A stretch of 64,000 nt of DNA from an uncultured Collinsella sp. (GCA_958415665.1 CATYZK010000002.1:62001-126000); one strand, 5' to 3'. Shown: positions 27,182 through 36,184, counted from the stretch's first letter. The notes: a model not told the origin generated them from the letters alone. Translations and numbers: made by a program.

Positions 27182-27283
27182 ACCTGCCAAAAAGGGACAG
27201 GTTTATTTTGGCAGGTTTTATCTGGGAAAACGCATCGCCCCAGTTGGTACCTGCCAAAATAAACCTGACCCTTTTTGGCAGGT
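27182..27283. repeat. Long inverted repeat with 35-bp arms
   Basis: Left arm 27182-27216 begins ACCTGCCAAAAAGGGACAGG and runs into TTTATTTTGGCAGGT. The right arm 27249-27283 is its reverse complement with one mismatch in 35. Each arm is itself a weaker palindrome with CCTGCC/GGCAGG ends. A single arm recurs at 48505-48533. It lies between the HAD start and the TPP riboswitch and belongs with the GGGAC-core repeats elsewhere in the window. Confidence 0.8.
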
Positions 27284-27311
27284 GCGCTAGTATAGGGGGC
27301 AACAGATTCGA

Positions 27312-27408
27312 TGCGGGAGTGCCGGCGGTGCAAACCACAAGGCTGAGAGGGCATGGGGCCCAATCCTTTGAACCTGTCAGTTAATGCTGGCGTAGGGAGC
27401 ATGCCGCC
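27312..27408 (+). promoter_or_regulatory. TPP riboswitch (THI element)
   Basis: Thiamine pyrophosphate aptamer ahead of thiM. Conserved parts are present in order: GGTGCAAACCACAAGGCTGAG with the CTGAGA box near 27343, the GGGCCCAATCC stretch, GAACCTGTCAGTTAATGCTG, and GCGTAGGGA near 27399. A strong terminator follows at once, so bound TPP should stop transcription of the thiamine operon. Confidence 0.96.
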
Positions 27409-27414
27409 TTTACA

Positions 27415-27444
27415 GGGGCGCTGTCTATGCACAGCGCCCCTTTT
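27415..27444 (+). terminator. Expression-platform terminator of the TPP riboswitch
   Basis: Perfect 10-bp stem GGGGCGCTGT / ACAGCGCCCC with loop CTATGC, followed by TTTT. Only 23 bases separate it from the thiM start, so it acts as an attenuator. Confidence 0.92.
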
Positions 27445-27466
27445 CTATGCCAAGGAGGCATGTGCA

Positions 27467-28303
27467 GTGATTGATTCGGAACAGCTTAAACAACGTGTAG
27501 TCAAGGCCGTGGACGAGATTCGCGCCACCAACCCGATGGCAGGCTCCATCACCAACACGGTAACGATCGACTTTGTCGCCAACGCGCAGCTCGCCGTGGG
27601 CGGCTCGGCCGCCATGGTCTATCTGCCCGACGAGGGCGAGGCGCTCGTTGCCGGCGGCGCCATCTATCTCAACATGGGCACGCTCTTCCCCATCTACGAA
27701 CAGACGATTCCCCGTGCAGCCAAGGCAGCGCACGACGCCGGCAAGCCCTGGGTGCTCGACCCGGTGGGCCTGGGCATCGGCAGCCTGCGCACCCAGCTGG
27801 TAAGCGAACTCAAGCAGTACAAGCCCGCCATCGTGCGCGGCAACGCCTCCGAGATCATCGCGCTCGCCGGCCTGTGGGGTCTTGAGGGCGAGGCAGCCGA
27901 TCTGAGCCGCGTGCGCGGTGTCGACACCACCGACACGGTCGATGCCGCCCGCGATGCCGCCGTGGCGCTCGCCCGCTACACTGGCGGCGCCGTAGTGGTC
28001 TCGGGCGAAGTCGACCTAATCACCGACGGCACAACCGTGGCCAAGTCCCACGGCGGCAGCCCGCTCATGTCAAAGATCACCGGTTGTGGCTGCTCGCAGG
28101 GCGGCGTGCTGGCTGTGTACGCCTGCGCTGCCGATCCGTTTACGGCAGCCATCTGTGGCACCGCCGTCTACAACGTTGCCGGCACGCGTGCCGCCGCTGT
28201 CGCCGATGCCCCGGCAAGCTTTAAGGTCGCCTTTATCGATGAGCTCTACCGCGCGACCGCCCAAGACATCGCCGATAACCAACTCGAGCTCGAGGAGGCA
28301 TAA
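27467..28303 (+). CDS. thiM: Hydroxyethylthiazole kinase
   Basis: Phosphorylates the thiazole alcohol (THZ) for thiamine salvage. It is 278 aa. Family features are NPMAGSITNTVT at the N-terminus, DPVGLGIGSLRTQL, RGNASEIIALAG and the active-site region KITGCGCSQGG. The GTG at 27467 follows AAGGAGG by eight bases; the frame extends upstream through the riboswitch, so the start is set by this site. It heads thiM-MTH1187-thiE. No thiC, thiG or thiD is in the window, consistent with salvage. Confidence 0.95.
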   Translation: MIDSEQLKQRVVKAVDEIRATNPMAGSITNTVTIDFVANAQLAVGGSAAMVYLPDEGEALVAGGAIYLNMGTLFPIYEQTIPRAAKAAHDAGKPWVLDPVGLGIGSLRTQLVSELKQYKPAIVRGNASEIIALAGLWGLEGEAADLSRVRGVDTTDTVDAARDAAVALARYTGGAVVVSGEVDLITDGTTVAKSHGGSPLMSKITGCGCSQGGVLAVYACAADPFTAAICGTAVYNVAGTRAAAVADAPASFKVAFIDELYRATAQDIADNQLELEEA

Positions 28304-28306
28304 GCC

Positions 28307-28648
28307 ATGTCCGAGCCCGCAACCAATGCCGGCATGAACACGCTCGTCGCCGTGGCCATCGCCCCGTGCGGCACCGGCGATGAGCTGTCCGCCGAGGTCG
28401 CCGAGGTCGTGCGCGTCATTCGCGAGAGCGGCCTTCCCAACCGCACCACCTCGATGTTCACCGAGATCGAGGGCGACTGGGACGAGGTCATGCAGGTCGT
28501 GCGCGACGCAACCTTTGTGTTGGCGAGCAAGGGCATCCGCACCGAAGTCGTGCTCAAAGCCGATATTCGACCCGGATTTACCGACACCATGACCGGCAAA
28601 ATCGAGCGCATGGAAGCACAGATCAAGAAACAGGAGGAAGCACGATGA
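28307..28648 (+). CDS. Thiamine-binding (MTH1187-family) protein
   Basis: Small cytosolic protein of 113 aa in the MTH1187/YkoF-like thiamine-binding family: VAVAIAPCGTGDELSAEVAE, then TSMFTEIEGDWDEVMQVV, a ferredoxin-like fold. The family is recurrently linked to thiamine or thiazole/pyrimidine salvage. It sits between thiM and thiE, three bases after thiM and overlapping thiE by ATGA. An internal Met10 is an alternative start, but the first ATG has GAGGAGG upstream. Confidence 0.87.
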   Translation: MSEPATNAGMNTLVAVAIAPCGTGDELSAEVAEVVRVIRESGLPNRTTSMFTEIEGDWDEVMQVVRDATFVLASKGIRTEVVLKADIRPGFTDTMTGKIERMEAQIKKQEEAR

Positions 28649-29340
28649 GCATCCGCGACAACCTTGATATCTCGGCCTATCTGGTACTCGGCCCCGAAAA
28701 CACGCTCGGGCGCCCCGTGGGCGATGTGGTGGCCCAGGCACTCGACGCCGGCTTTACCTGCATCCAGGTGCGCTCCAAGGTGGCAAGCGCCCGCGAGATC
28801 ATTGCGCTGACCGGCGACGCCGCGCAGGCAATCGCACAGGCCGGCAAGACCGGTCAGGTCGCCTTGCTGATTGACGACCGTCTTGACTGCGTACTCGCCG
28901 CGCGCGAGCAGGGTATTGCCGTCGACGGCGTGCACGTGGGCCAAAGCGACATTCCCGTCGAGGTCTGCCGCAAGCTTCTGGGCCCCGATGCCATCGTGGG
29001 CCTTTCGGCCCGTTGCGAAGAGATGCTCGAGTACGCCAAAACCGCCGACATGAGCCTGGTCGACTACCTGGGCATCGGCCCGCTCCACGAGACCGAGACC
29101 AAGCGCGACTGCGGACGCGCAGCCGATGGCTCCATCATCACCAAGAGCTTTGAGGACCTGGCCGCACTCCACGCGGCAAGCCCCGTGCCCATCGTGGTGG
29201 GCGGCGGCGTCAAGACGGCCGACTTGCCGCAGCTTAAGGCCACCGGCGTCGATGGCTTCTTTGTGGTGAGCGCCGTCTGCAGCGCCGATGATCCCTACGC
29301 CGCGGCCAAAGAGCTTGTCGACACCTGGCAGCAGGCATAG
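28645..29340 (+). CDS. thiE: Thiamine phosphate synthase
   Basis: Joins HMP pyrophosphate and thiazole phosphate to thiamine phosphate. It is 231 aa, a TIM-barrel. Visible motifs are FTCIQVRSK, LIDDRLDCVLA, DGVHVGQSDIPV, YLGIGPLHETETK and VVGGGVKTADL. The start overlaps the MTH1187 stop, indicating translational coupling. A kinase step for HMP must be encoded elsewhere. Confidence 0.95.
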   Translation: MSIRDNLDISAYLVLGPENTLGRPVGDVVAQALDAGFTCIQVRSKVASAREIIALTGDAAQAIAQAGKTGQVALLIDDRLDCVLAAREQGIAVDGVHVGQSDIPVEVCRKLLGPDAIVGLSARCEEMLEYAKTADMSLVDYLGIGPLHETETKRDCGRAADGSIITKSFEDLAALHAASPVPIVVGGGVKTADLPQLKATGVDGFFVVSAVCSADDPYAAAKELVDTWQQA

Positions 29341-29382
29341 ACATAGGCCGAGCAGCTGATTCGCAATCTCATATCTTCAATA

Positions 29383-29430
29383 GCGGAAAACGCATCCCGG
29401 TTCGAACGTCCATTCCGGGATGCGCTTTCC
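29383..29430. terminator. Terminator between thiE and the patatin gene
   Basis: Seventeen-base arms CGGAAAACGCATCCCGG and CCGGGATGCGCTTTCCG with one mismatch, between convergent genes. T-runs are short on both strands. Confidence 0.75.
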
Positions 29431-29441
29431 GTATGCGACCC

Positions 29442-30311
29442 TTACCCCGTCAGATACGCTTCCAACGCCGGCAAAGTCGCCTCCGCATCGTGGCGGCCGA
29501 CCTGGTAGATGCGCTCGAGCTCATCCGGTTCGCGGCACAGCGACGGCACCTTCACCGATTCGCTCGGCCGCACCACAAAGACCTCGCCGGCAGCCTCGCG
29601 ACGCGCCAGGTCATCGAGCGTGGCATTGTAGACCTCATGCCGATGCTCAAGCGCTGCAACAAACTCCGGGTAGTGACGGAACACACGACGCAGCATGGGC
29701 ATCACGCTGTTGGGCTGCTTTACAAAGCCCGCCGGCTGCGTCAGCACCACCACGTTGCGGTCATACCCCTGCGCAAACAGCCATGCGCTGGGGATAGAAT
29801 CAGCCACGCCACCATCCAGATACTTATGCCCGCCAATAGCAACGGGACGCGTCGCCACAGGAATAGCAGACGACGCCCGGATCCACTCGATATCGCGCTC
29901 GTCGCCATACGGCAAATCGTGATAGACAGCCTTGCCCGTCTCGATATCGGTACACACGCACGTAAATCGCATGGGACAGGCGCGATACGCCTCCAAGTCG
30001 ATGGGATCGCGCTCAATGGGCACCTCATGATAGGCAAAATCGGCATTGAACATATCGCCGGTTCGCAGCCAGCTGGTCACGCTCGCATAGCGCTTGTCAA
30101 TGCAATAGGCCTTGTTGTAACGAATGGCACGGCCGATCTGGCGCGATTTAAAGTTGTAGCCAAACGCCGCGCCCGCCGAGACACCCACCATATGGTCGCA
30201 GGTCAAACCGTGCTCCATCCAAACGTCGAGCACGCCCGCCGTATACATACCGCGGTAGCCGCCTCCCTCGAGCGCAAGCCCCACCGTGCGCGTCGTATCC
30301 GGCTGTGCCAT
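29442..30311 (-). CDS. Patatin-like phospholipase
   Basis: Lipid acyl hydrolase of 289 aa with a Ser-Asp dyad. The oxyanion motif is GGGYRGMY near residue 18, the nucleophile is in GVSAGAAFG near residue 45, and the Asp is in LDGGVADS near residue 170. It resembles the YjjU group. No signal peptide or membrane segment is seen. The ATG at 30311 follows GGAGATG; the longer frame upstream is unlikely. Substrate unknown. Confidence 0.9.
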   Translation of the reverse strand: MAQPDTTRTVGLALEGGGYRGMYTAGVLDVWMEHGLTCDHMVGVSAGAAFGYNFKSRQIGRAIRYNKAYCIDKRYASVTSWLRTGDMFNADFAYHEVPIERDPIDLEAYRACPMRFTCVCTDIETGKAVYHDLPYGDERDIEWIRASSAIPVATRPVAIGGHKYLDGGVADSIPSAWLFAQGYDRNVVVLTQPAGFVKQPNSVMPMLRRVFRHYPEFVAALEHRHEVYNATLDDLARREAAGEVFVVRPSESVKVPSLCREPDELERIYQVGRHDAEATLPALEAYLTG

Positions 30312-30635
30312 GTGACCATCTCCGTTCCTGCGTTTTAAAACGGGACAAGTATACCCGTCAACATATATCGACTCAGTCGCATTTTCATCGAACATCGCAT
30401 CGTCGCGCTACCGCTTGGCGAATAGTAGCCGCCCACAGCATGGACACCCATATATAATTGCGTATTGTTGTTTGCGCTACTCAGCTGTTATCAACAGCGA
30501 ACATTAGCCGGCAAAGTAACTCAACAACGCAGCAAGGCGGGGGCCTGGATACACGCAAGGCGCCGAGCAACGACGCGTGTACACTACGAGCTCGCCCGAC
30601 GCCATCCGCCCCGACCCCAGAAAGCCGCTTACAAC
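30312..30635. other. 324-bp intergenic region between patatin and c-di-GMP genes
   Basis: Divergent promoter region with no convincing gene. A TATAAT box (30453-30458) faces the c-di-GMP gene but no good -35 is seen. A perfect palindrome GCTGTT-ATC-AACAGC lies at 30484-30498 and could be an operator. An open frame runs through to the next gene but has no ribosome site before 30636. Confidence 0.45.
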
Positions 30636-33353
30636 ATGGACACCGTCAGCAATTACACCGAAACGCTCGAAAAGACCGTCCGTGACCTTCTCGAGCGTCA
30701 GGATGATCTGATTAGGACGGCCTTTACCGACCAGCTCACCGGACTTGGCAACCGCGGCGGCTTTGCCCGTTCCCTAGAGGAAATCTGGGAGCAGGAACTG
30801 CCCGTGACCATGGCGTTTATCGACATCGATAACCTTAAGCACTGCAACGACGTCTTCGGGCATGACGAGGGCAACCGCTATATCTTGCAGGTAAGCCTCT
30901 ATCTCAAGCTGTATATGAAGGTGGACGAGGCGGCGTTTCGCATAGGCGGCGACGAGTTTGCTATCCTGTCTACGATTGCGACCGAGGACGACCTCGCCGA
31001 GCGCCTGGAACACTGCCGAACGGTCCTACTCAAAAACAACGATTCCGAGATGCCTCACTCGTTTAGCTACGGAGTGTCGCACGCCGACCCCGCCCTGGGT
31101 GAAGTCTCCAATCGCATGACACTCGATGCCGACCATCGCATGTACGACTACAAGCTACGCCATGCCATGCATCTTGATCGACGCAATATCGCGCAAGTCC
31201 ACACCGACGACTTCGAAATAAGCGATCGCGTTTTTGACGCCTTTTCGATGCTCAACGAAGGCCGTTATTGCTTTATCGAGAACTTGGACAAACATCGCAC
31301 CCTTTGGTCACAAGGCGCCCTGCGCGATCTCGGTCTTCCTTCTGAGCATGTAGACAACTGCCACGATTACTGGAAAACGCGCGTCCACCCCGATGACCTC
31401 GAGGCCTACATCAACGACATCGACCAAATCTATAATGGCTCCAAACACCGCCGCGTCATGCAGTACCGCATGCGCAATGCCGCGGGCGACTACGTCCTCT
31501 GCCGCGCTCGCGGGTTTCGCATCGACGGCGACGGAAATACCCCCTCGCTCTATGTCGGCGAACTTGTTAACCACTCACTCGCCGAGACCGTCGACGCCGC
31601 CACGGGCCTCGGAACGCAGCGTATGCTGATCAACGCTATCGATGCCTGCCGTCGCGACCGTTGCGAGACGGGGCTTATAGCGGTCCGCGTTTGTGGCACG
31701 GCAAAGTTCAACGAGCTCTACGGGGCCGAGGCTGTCGACAACATGCTCGCCGAATACGCAGGCCGCATGTTATCGATCACCCGCGGCAGAAGTCGCGTCT
31801 TCCGCTCGCGAAACGCCCAGTTCGTCGTGCTCAGCAACGATCTGGACCACGAGGCATTCGAGCAACTGACCCATCATCTTAAAGAGGCCGTTTTCGCTCC
31901 TGTTCGAATCGCGAACGACACCATTACCCCCGTCTGTCTTGTCGTCCCGGCCTTTTACGAGCGCTTAATCAATCAAGCGACCGCTGTTTTAGGCGAACTC
32001 GACCGTCGTCTTCGCGCCGCCGGCGGGCTTGCCCCCAACGACAGCCTCCCCATACCCGAGATTGAGCGTAAAAGCGCCGTCGCCGAACGCATCGATACGC
32101 TCACGGGCCTCTATCGACCCAGCGAGTTTATGCGGCGCGCCAACGCATTTCTGAGGACAGGGCGCGACGGCGCTTGGTGTATCGCCACCGTCGACATGGG
32201 TCATATGCGACTGTTTAACGAATGGCACGGACAGGCCGAGGGCGACCGCGTGCTCGCCGATGTGGGCACGGTCCTCAAAGACATCGAGAATGCCGAGATG
32301 GGCGTCGCAGGATACTGGGGCCAAGACGACTTTTGCATTCTCATCCCCTTTGAGCACGACACCGTCCATCAAATCTATAACCGCGTTCGCGCCGCCGTGG
32401 CCAAGCATGATGACGGCGTGGGTTTCTGGCCGTCCATGGGCGTTTGCCCCATCGACCCCAACGAGGAAATCACCATCGACGCGCAGGCCAAGGCCATGTT
32501 TACCAATCGGCGCGCAAAAAACGACTTTAAGGAGCGCGTCGCCATTTTCCGCCCCGAGGAGTACGAGCGCGAAACCGCGTTCCACCGCACGCTGACCGAA
32601 TTCCAGTATGCGTTCTCAAACGGCCGCATTACCTACTACCTGCAGCCCCAAGTCGACATGGAAACTGGCGAGATCGTTGGCGCCGAGGCGCTCACGCGCT
32701 GGATTGGCAAGGACGGTTCCCTCATTTCGCCTGTAACGTTTATCCCCGCACTCGAGGAAAGCGGCTTTGTAGTGACGCTCGACAAGTACATTTGGCAGGG
32801 CGTCGCCTCGTGGCTGCGCGAGCGCATCGACCGGGGGCTTCGCGTGGTTCCGATCTCGCTCAATGTGTCGCGCGTGGATATCCTTGCCTGCGACGTTGCC
32901 GAACATATGGGAGCACTTGCCGCCCAATACAACCTACCGCCCGAACTTATGCGCATCGAGATCACCGAGACAGCCTATACGGGAGAATCCGAGGCCGTGG
33001 ATAAACTGACTGCCGACCTGCACACCCGCGGCTTCTCAACCTATATGGACGACTTTGGCACCGGCCAGTCCACGCTCGCGATGCTCAAGAACGTCAACGT
33101 CGACGTCATCAAGCTTGACCGCACGTTTGTTCCCGCCGACGGAGATCAAGGCCGCAGCGCGCAAATCATTACATCAATGCTCGATATGGCGCAGTCGCTC
33201 CATCTGCCCGTCGTGGTCGAAGGCGTCGAGACAAATGAGCAGGCGAACATGCTACGACAGATGGGCGCCCGCTACGCTCAGGGCTTCCTCTACTACCGCC
33301 CCATGCCGGCGAATGATTTTGAGACATTGCTCGATGGTGACAATAACAACTGA
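30636..33353 (+). CDS. Multi-domain c-di-GMP protein: GGDEF-PAS-GGDEF-GGDEF-EAL
   Basis: Cytosolic protein of 905 aa. First GGDEF (residues about 25-165) has an intact RIGGDEFAIL active site. A PAS-like region follows (about 200-310). Two further GGDEF-like domains are degenerate: one has RSRNAQF, the next WGQDDF, in place of GGDEF. The C-terminal EAL domain (about 640-895) keeps catalytic features: AEALTRW, SLNVSR, IEITET, DDFGTGQS, IKLD and EGVET. It can probably make and break c-di-GMP. No membrane segment is seen. The ATG at 30636 has a weak site. Its first half is paralogous to the next gene. Confidence 0.9.
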   Translation: MDTVSNYTETLEKTVRDLLERQDDLIRTAFTDQLTGLGNRGGFARSLEEIWEQELPVTMAFIDIDNLKHCNDVFGHDEGNRYILQVSLYLKLYMKVDEAAFRIGGDEFAILSTIATEDDLAERLEHCRTVLLKNNDSEMPHSFSYGVSHADPALGEVSNRMTLDADHRMYDYKLRHAMHLDRRNIAQVHTDDFEISDRVFDAFSMLNEGRYCFIENLDKHRTLWSQGALRDLGLPSEHVDNCHDYWKTRVHPDDLEAYINDIDQIYNGSKHRRVMQYRMRNAAGDYVLCRARGFRIDGDGNTPSLYVGELVNHSLAETVDAATGLGTQRMLINAIDACRRDRCETGLIAVRVCGTAKFNELYGAEAVDNMLAEYAGRMLSITRGRSRVFRSRNAQFVVLSNDLDHEAFEQLTHHLKEAVFAPVRIANDTITPVCLVVPAFYERLINQATAVLGELDRRLRAAGGLAPNDSLPIPEIERKSAVAERIDTLTGLYRPSEFMRRANAFLRTGRDGAWCIATVDMGHMRLFNEWHGQAEGDRVLADVGTVLKDIENAEMGVAGYWGQDDFCILIPFEHDTVHQIYNRVRAAVAKHDDGVGFWPSMGVCPIDPNEEITIDAQAKAMFTNRRAKNDFKERVAIFRPEEYERETAFHRTLTEFQYAFSNGRITYYLQPQVDMETGEIVGAEALTRWIGKDGSLISPVTFIPALEESGFVVTLDKYIWQGVASWLRERIDRGLRVVPISLNVSRVDILACDVAEHMGALAAQYNLPPELMRIEITETAYTGESEAVDKLTADLHTRGFSTYMDDFGTGQSTLAMLKNVNVDVIKLDRTFVPADGDQGRSAQIITSMLDMAQSLHLPVVVEGVETNEQANMLRQMGARYAQGFLYYRPMPANDFETLLDGDNNN

Positions 33354-33411
33354 TACGCTCGCGCGCAAAACGCCACCGCCGAAGGGGGCATTTGTCTCCA
33401 TTAGCTAACTT

Positions 33412-33442
33412 ATATCCCCAATTCAAACCGAATTGGGGATAT
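33412..33442. repeat. Perfect 13-bp-arm palindrome between the two c-di-GMP genes
   Basis: ATATCCCCAATTC-AAACC-GAATTGGGGATAT, 39 bases before the second gene's start. No T-run follows, so it is more likely an operator or leader hairpin than a terminator. Confidence 0.6.
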
Positions 33443-33480
33443 GATACAAACCGTTGTTCTGCCCAAGGAGGTTATTCATC

Positions 33481-35010
33481 ATGAACGAGTCATACCGCTT
33501 GGGCGAGCAATCGATTATTGCCTATCTTCAGCGACTTGCGAATGGTGTCTCGACCGCCGAACTCGATGTTTCCGCGCTACCTGCTGAGCTACGCGCCGTT
33601 GGTGAGCAACTGCAAAAGACGCATGCCACCCTGCAACAGGAGCGCCAGCTGCTTGAGTGCAACGCCTATATCGATCCGCTCACCAACTTGGGCAACCGCG
33701 GCGGACTCGACCGTCACGTCGAGCAGCTCTGGCGCAAAGGCGACCCCTTCACCTGCGCCTATATTGACATCGACCATCTCAAGCATTGCAATGATAAGTT
33801 TGGCCACGCCGAAGGCAATCGCTATATTCTGAGCATCTGCCGCACGCTCTCCGAAACCATAGAACACGATGAGATGCTGTTCCGTATCGGTGGAGACGAG
33901 TTTGTACTCGTGTCCCCCACGGCAAGCGAAGCTGAGCTCGAGCAGCGTATGGAACAGGCCCGTGCCGATCTAATCGAAGCAACCTCCGGCGGCAAAGCGC
34001 CCATGATCGCTAGCTTTAGCTTTGGCTGCTCGCGCGTCGATCCACTTGCCGGCGACACGCGTCGCCAGATGACGATGGATGCCGATCGCAAGATGTATCG
34101 TTATAAGCTTATGCATCGTGTGCAGCAGCCGAAAGACAATGGCGCGCCGCAACACCCAATTGCCGAGCAGCTTCCGTGCAACGACCGGGTGTTCCAAGCG
34201 ATCTCCATGAGCTCCGAGACGCGCTATCCGTTCATCATCAATCTCGATACGGGCGAATCGCAATGGTCGGTCAACGCCGTGCGCGATTTTGATCTGCCTT
34301 CCCAGCACCCTTTTAACTCGGTCGACATGTGGCTTGCCCGCGTTCACCCCGAGGACCGCGACAACGTACGCGCCGAGCTCGATATGGTGATAAACGGTAC
34401 GTGGCACTTCCATTACATGCAGTATCGCGTAATGGACGCCACCGGAGCGTACGCGTTGTGCGACTGCACGGGCTACCGCTTGGACGGCACCGATACCGAG
34501 CCTAGCATGTACGTGGGCATTATCATCAACCGAAGCCTAGCGGATACGACCGACTCGGTAACGGGCCTGGGCGATGTCCACGCCCTGGTCAACGCTATTG
34601 GAGAGATGCGCCGCGTGCCGCGCGAGGCAGGCTTTATTGCCATTAAGGTCGACGATATCGCCGAGGTCAACGCCCGCTTTGGATTCGACGCAGGCGACCG
34701 CGTGCTCGCCGAAAGCGCCGCCTGCCTCATGGATTGTTCGCGCGGCAAGGGCCGCCTGTTCCGCTCGACGGGGCCAACGTTTGTGGCGCTTTTCGACGAC
34801 CTTGATCCCGAAGAGACCAACGCGATTGCAGAGGAGATCGAGCGGTTCCTGGGTTCGCCTGTGCTCATCGGATCGCTTGAATACCAGCCGCCCATTCGCG
34901 TGGCCACGCTCCATCTGGACGCTGTCGATCGACAGCCCGTTTCCATTTTGAATGAACTCAAAGCGCTGCTTAAAGAGGCGCCGCAAGTACCGGGCACCAA
35001 GCTGGACTAG
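33481..35010 (+). CDS. Diguanylate cyclase: GGDEF-PAS-degenerate GGDEF
   Basis: Protein of 509 aa with a coiled N-terminus (residues 1-60), an intact GGDEF domain (YIDIDHLKHCNDKFGH and RIGGDEFVLV), a PAS-like domain (about 240-350) and a C-terminal GGDEF-like domain without the motif (FRSTGPTFVAL). It matches the first half of the preceding 905-aa protein in domain order and sequence, so the pair arose by tandem duplication, with an EAL module only in the longer copy. The ATG at 33481 follows AAGGAGG by nine bases. Confidence 0.9.
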   Translation: MNESYRLGEQSIIAYLQRLANGVSTAELDVSALPAELRAVGEQLQKTHATLQQERQLLECNAYIDPLTNLGNRGGLDRHVEQLWRKGDPFTCAYIDIDHLKHCNDKFGHAEGNRYILSICRTLSETIEHDEMLFRIGGDEFVLVSPTASEAELEQRMEQARADLIEATSGGKAPMIASFSFGCSRVDPLAGDTRRQMTMDADRKMYRYKLMHRVQQPKDNGAPQHPIAEQLPCNDRVFQAISMSSETRYPFIINLDTGESQWSVNAVRDFDLPSQHPFNSVDMWLARVHPEDRDNVRAELDMVINGTWHFHYMQYRVMDATGAYALCDCTGYRLDGTDTEPSMYVGIIINRSLADTTDSVTGLGDVHALVNAIGEMRRVPREAGFIAIKVDDIAEVNARFGFDAGDRVLAESAACLMDCSRGKGRLFRSTGPTFVALFDDLDPEETNAIAEEIERFLGSPVLIGSLEYQPPIRVATLHLDAVDRQPVSILNELKALLKEAPQVPGTKLD

Positions 35011-35121
35011 CACCACGGGGCGCGATGTGAAACACAAACCGTTTTGCACCGCGCCCCACGCCATCTGCCCTCTCGTGCGATAATCCTCCGCAGAAGTCAC
35101 CAACAGCAGAGGGAGTTTGTG

Positions 35122-35745
35122 ATGAAGGTTCTTTTGGTCAATGGCAGCCCCAAGGCAAACGGCAACACCGCTCGCGCGCTTGCCGAAGTCGCCGAGCAAT
35201 TACACGCCGAGGGTATCGACAGCGAGGTATTCCAACTGGGTGCCAAGCCCATCCGCGACTGCATCGGCTGCGGTCAGTGCGCCAAGCTTGGCGGTCGATG
35301 CACCTTTGATGACGACGTGGTAAACGAGCTCATTGCCACCGCCGAGCAGGCCGACGGCTTTGTCTTTGGCTCCCCCGTCTACTACGCACACCCCAGCGGC
35401 CGCATCCTCTCTGCCCTCGACCGCGCGTTTTATGCTGGCAGCAAGGCCTTTGCGCACAAGCCGGGCGCCGCTGTCGCCGTTGCCCGCCGCGGCGGCACGT
35501 CGACCACGTTCGATGTACTCAACAAGTACTTCACCATCAACCAGATGCCCGTGGTCGCCTCCACCTACTGGAACAACGTCTTTGGCGCTGCACCGGGCGA
35601 GGCCGACGGAGATGCCGAGGGTCTGGCCACCATGCGAAACATCGGCAAAAACATGGCCTGGCTCCTGCGTTGCATCGAGGCAGGCAAGGCTGCCGGCATC
35701 GATGCCCCCGAGGCCAATCGCGAGCGCACCAACTTTATCAGGTAG
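35122..35745 (+). CDS. Flavodoxin-fold NAD(P)H oxidoreductase with Cys cluster
   Basis: FMN-dependent reductase of 207 aa in the NADPH-dependent FMN reductase / iron-sulfur flavoprotein group. The phosphate loop is VNGSPKANGNT at residue 6. CIGCGQCAKLGGRCTFDDD near residue 50 could hold an Fe-S cluster or redox cysteines. GSPVYYAHPSGRI is the flavin-contact region. The ATG at 35122 follows AGAGGGAG. The ArsC-like gene starts 11 bases downstream, suggesting a redox-related operon. Confidence 0.88.
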   Translation: MKVLLVNGSPKANGNTARALAEVAEQLHAEGIDSEVFQLGAKPIRDCIGCGQCAKLGGRCTFDDDVVNELIATAEQADGFVFGSPVYYAHPSGRILSALDRAFYAGSKAFAHKPGAAVAVARRGGTSTTFDVLNKYFTINQMPVVASTYWNNVFGAAPGEADGDAEGLATMRNIGKNMAWLLRCIEAGKAAGIDAPEANRERTNFIR

Positions 35746-35756
35746 AACGGCGGAAC

Positions 35757-36098
35757 ATGAATATCCAGATTTTTGGTACCAAAAAGTCCTTCGATACTAA
35801 GAAGGCTCAGCGCTTCTTTAAGGAGCGCCGTATTAAGGTGCAGTTTATCGACCTTAAGGAAAAGGAGATGAGCAAGGGCGAGCTCACGAGCGTCATGCAG
35901 GCGGTCGGCGGCATCGACAAGCTGCTCAACCCCAAGGCCAAAGACGAGGAGACACTCGCGCTCATCCAGCACCTCACGCCCAGCCAGCGCTTCGACAAGC
36001 TGCTCGAGAATCAGCAGGTGCTAGCCGAGCCCATCGTGCGCAACGGCAAAAAGGCGACCGTCGGCTATTGCCCCGATGTATGGGGAGCCTGGGAGTAG
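35757..36098 (+). CDS. ArsC/YffB-like protein without the catalytic Cys
   Basis: Thioredoxin-fold protein of 113 aa in the arsenate reductase/Spx/YffB family. The usual active-site Cys in the first loop (as in YGIKNCDT of YffB) is Ser here: FGTKKSFDTKKA. Only one Cys remains, in GYCPDVW near the C-terminus. The LNPK-type loop (KLLNPKAKDE) and IVRNGKKATVGY are family-typical. It is unlikely to reduce arsenate by the standard route and may act as a binding or regulatory protein. It follows the flavoprotein by 11 bases. Confidence 0.85.
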   Translation: MNIQIFGTKKSFDTKKAQRFFKERRIKVQFIDLKEKEMSKGELTSVMQAVGGIDKLLNPKAKDEETLALIQHLTPSQRFDKLLENQQVLAEPIVRNGKKATVGYCPDVWGAWE

Positions 36099-36184
36099 CC
36101 TGTGTTATTTGTCGGCTCGTGGGTATAAGAGCGAGCGTTTGGCATATGATTCAACTGTAAGCCATGTCTAACAAAGGAGGGCAC

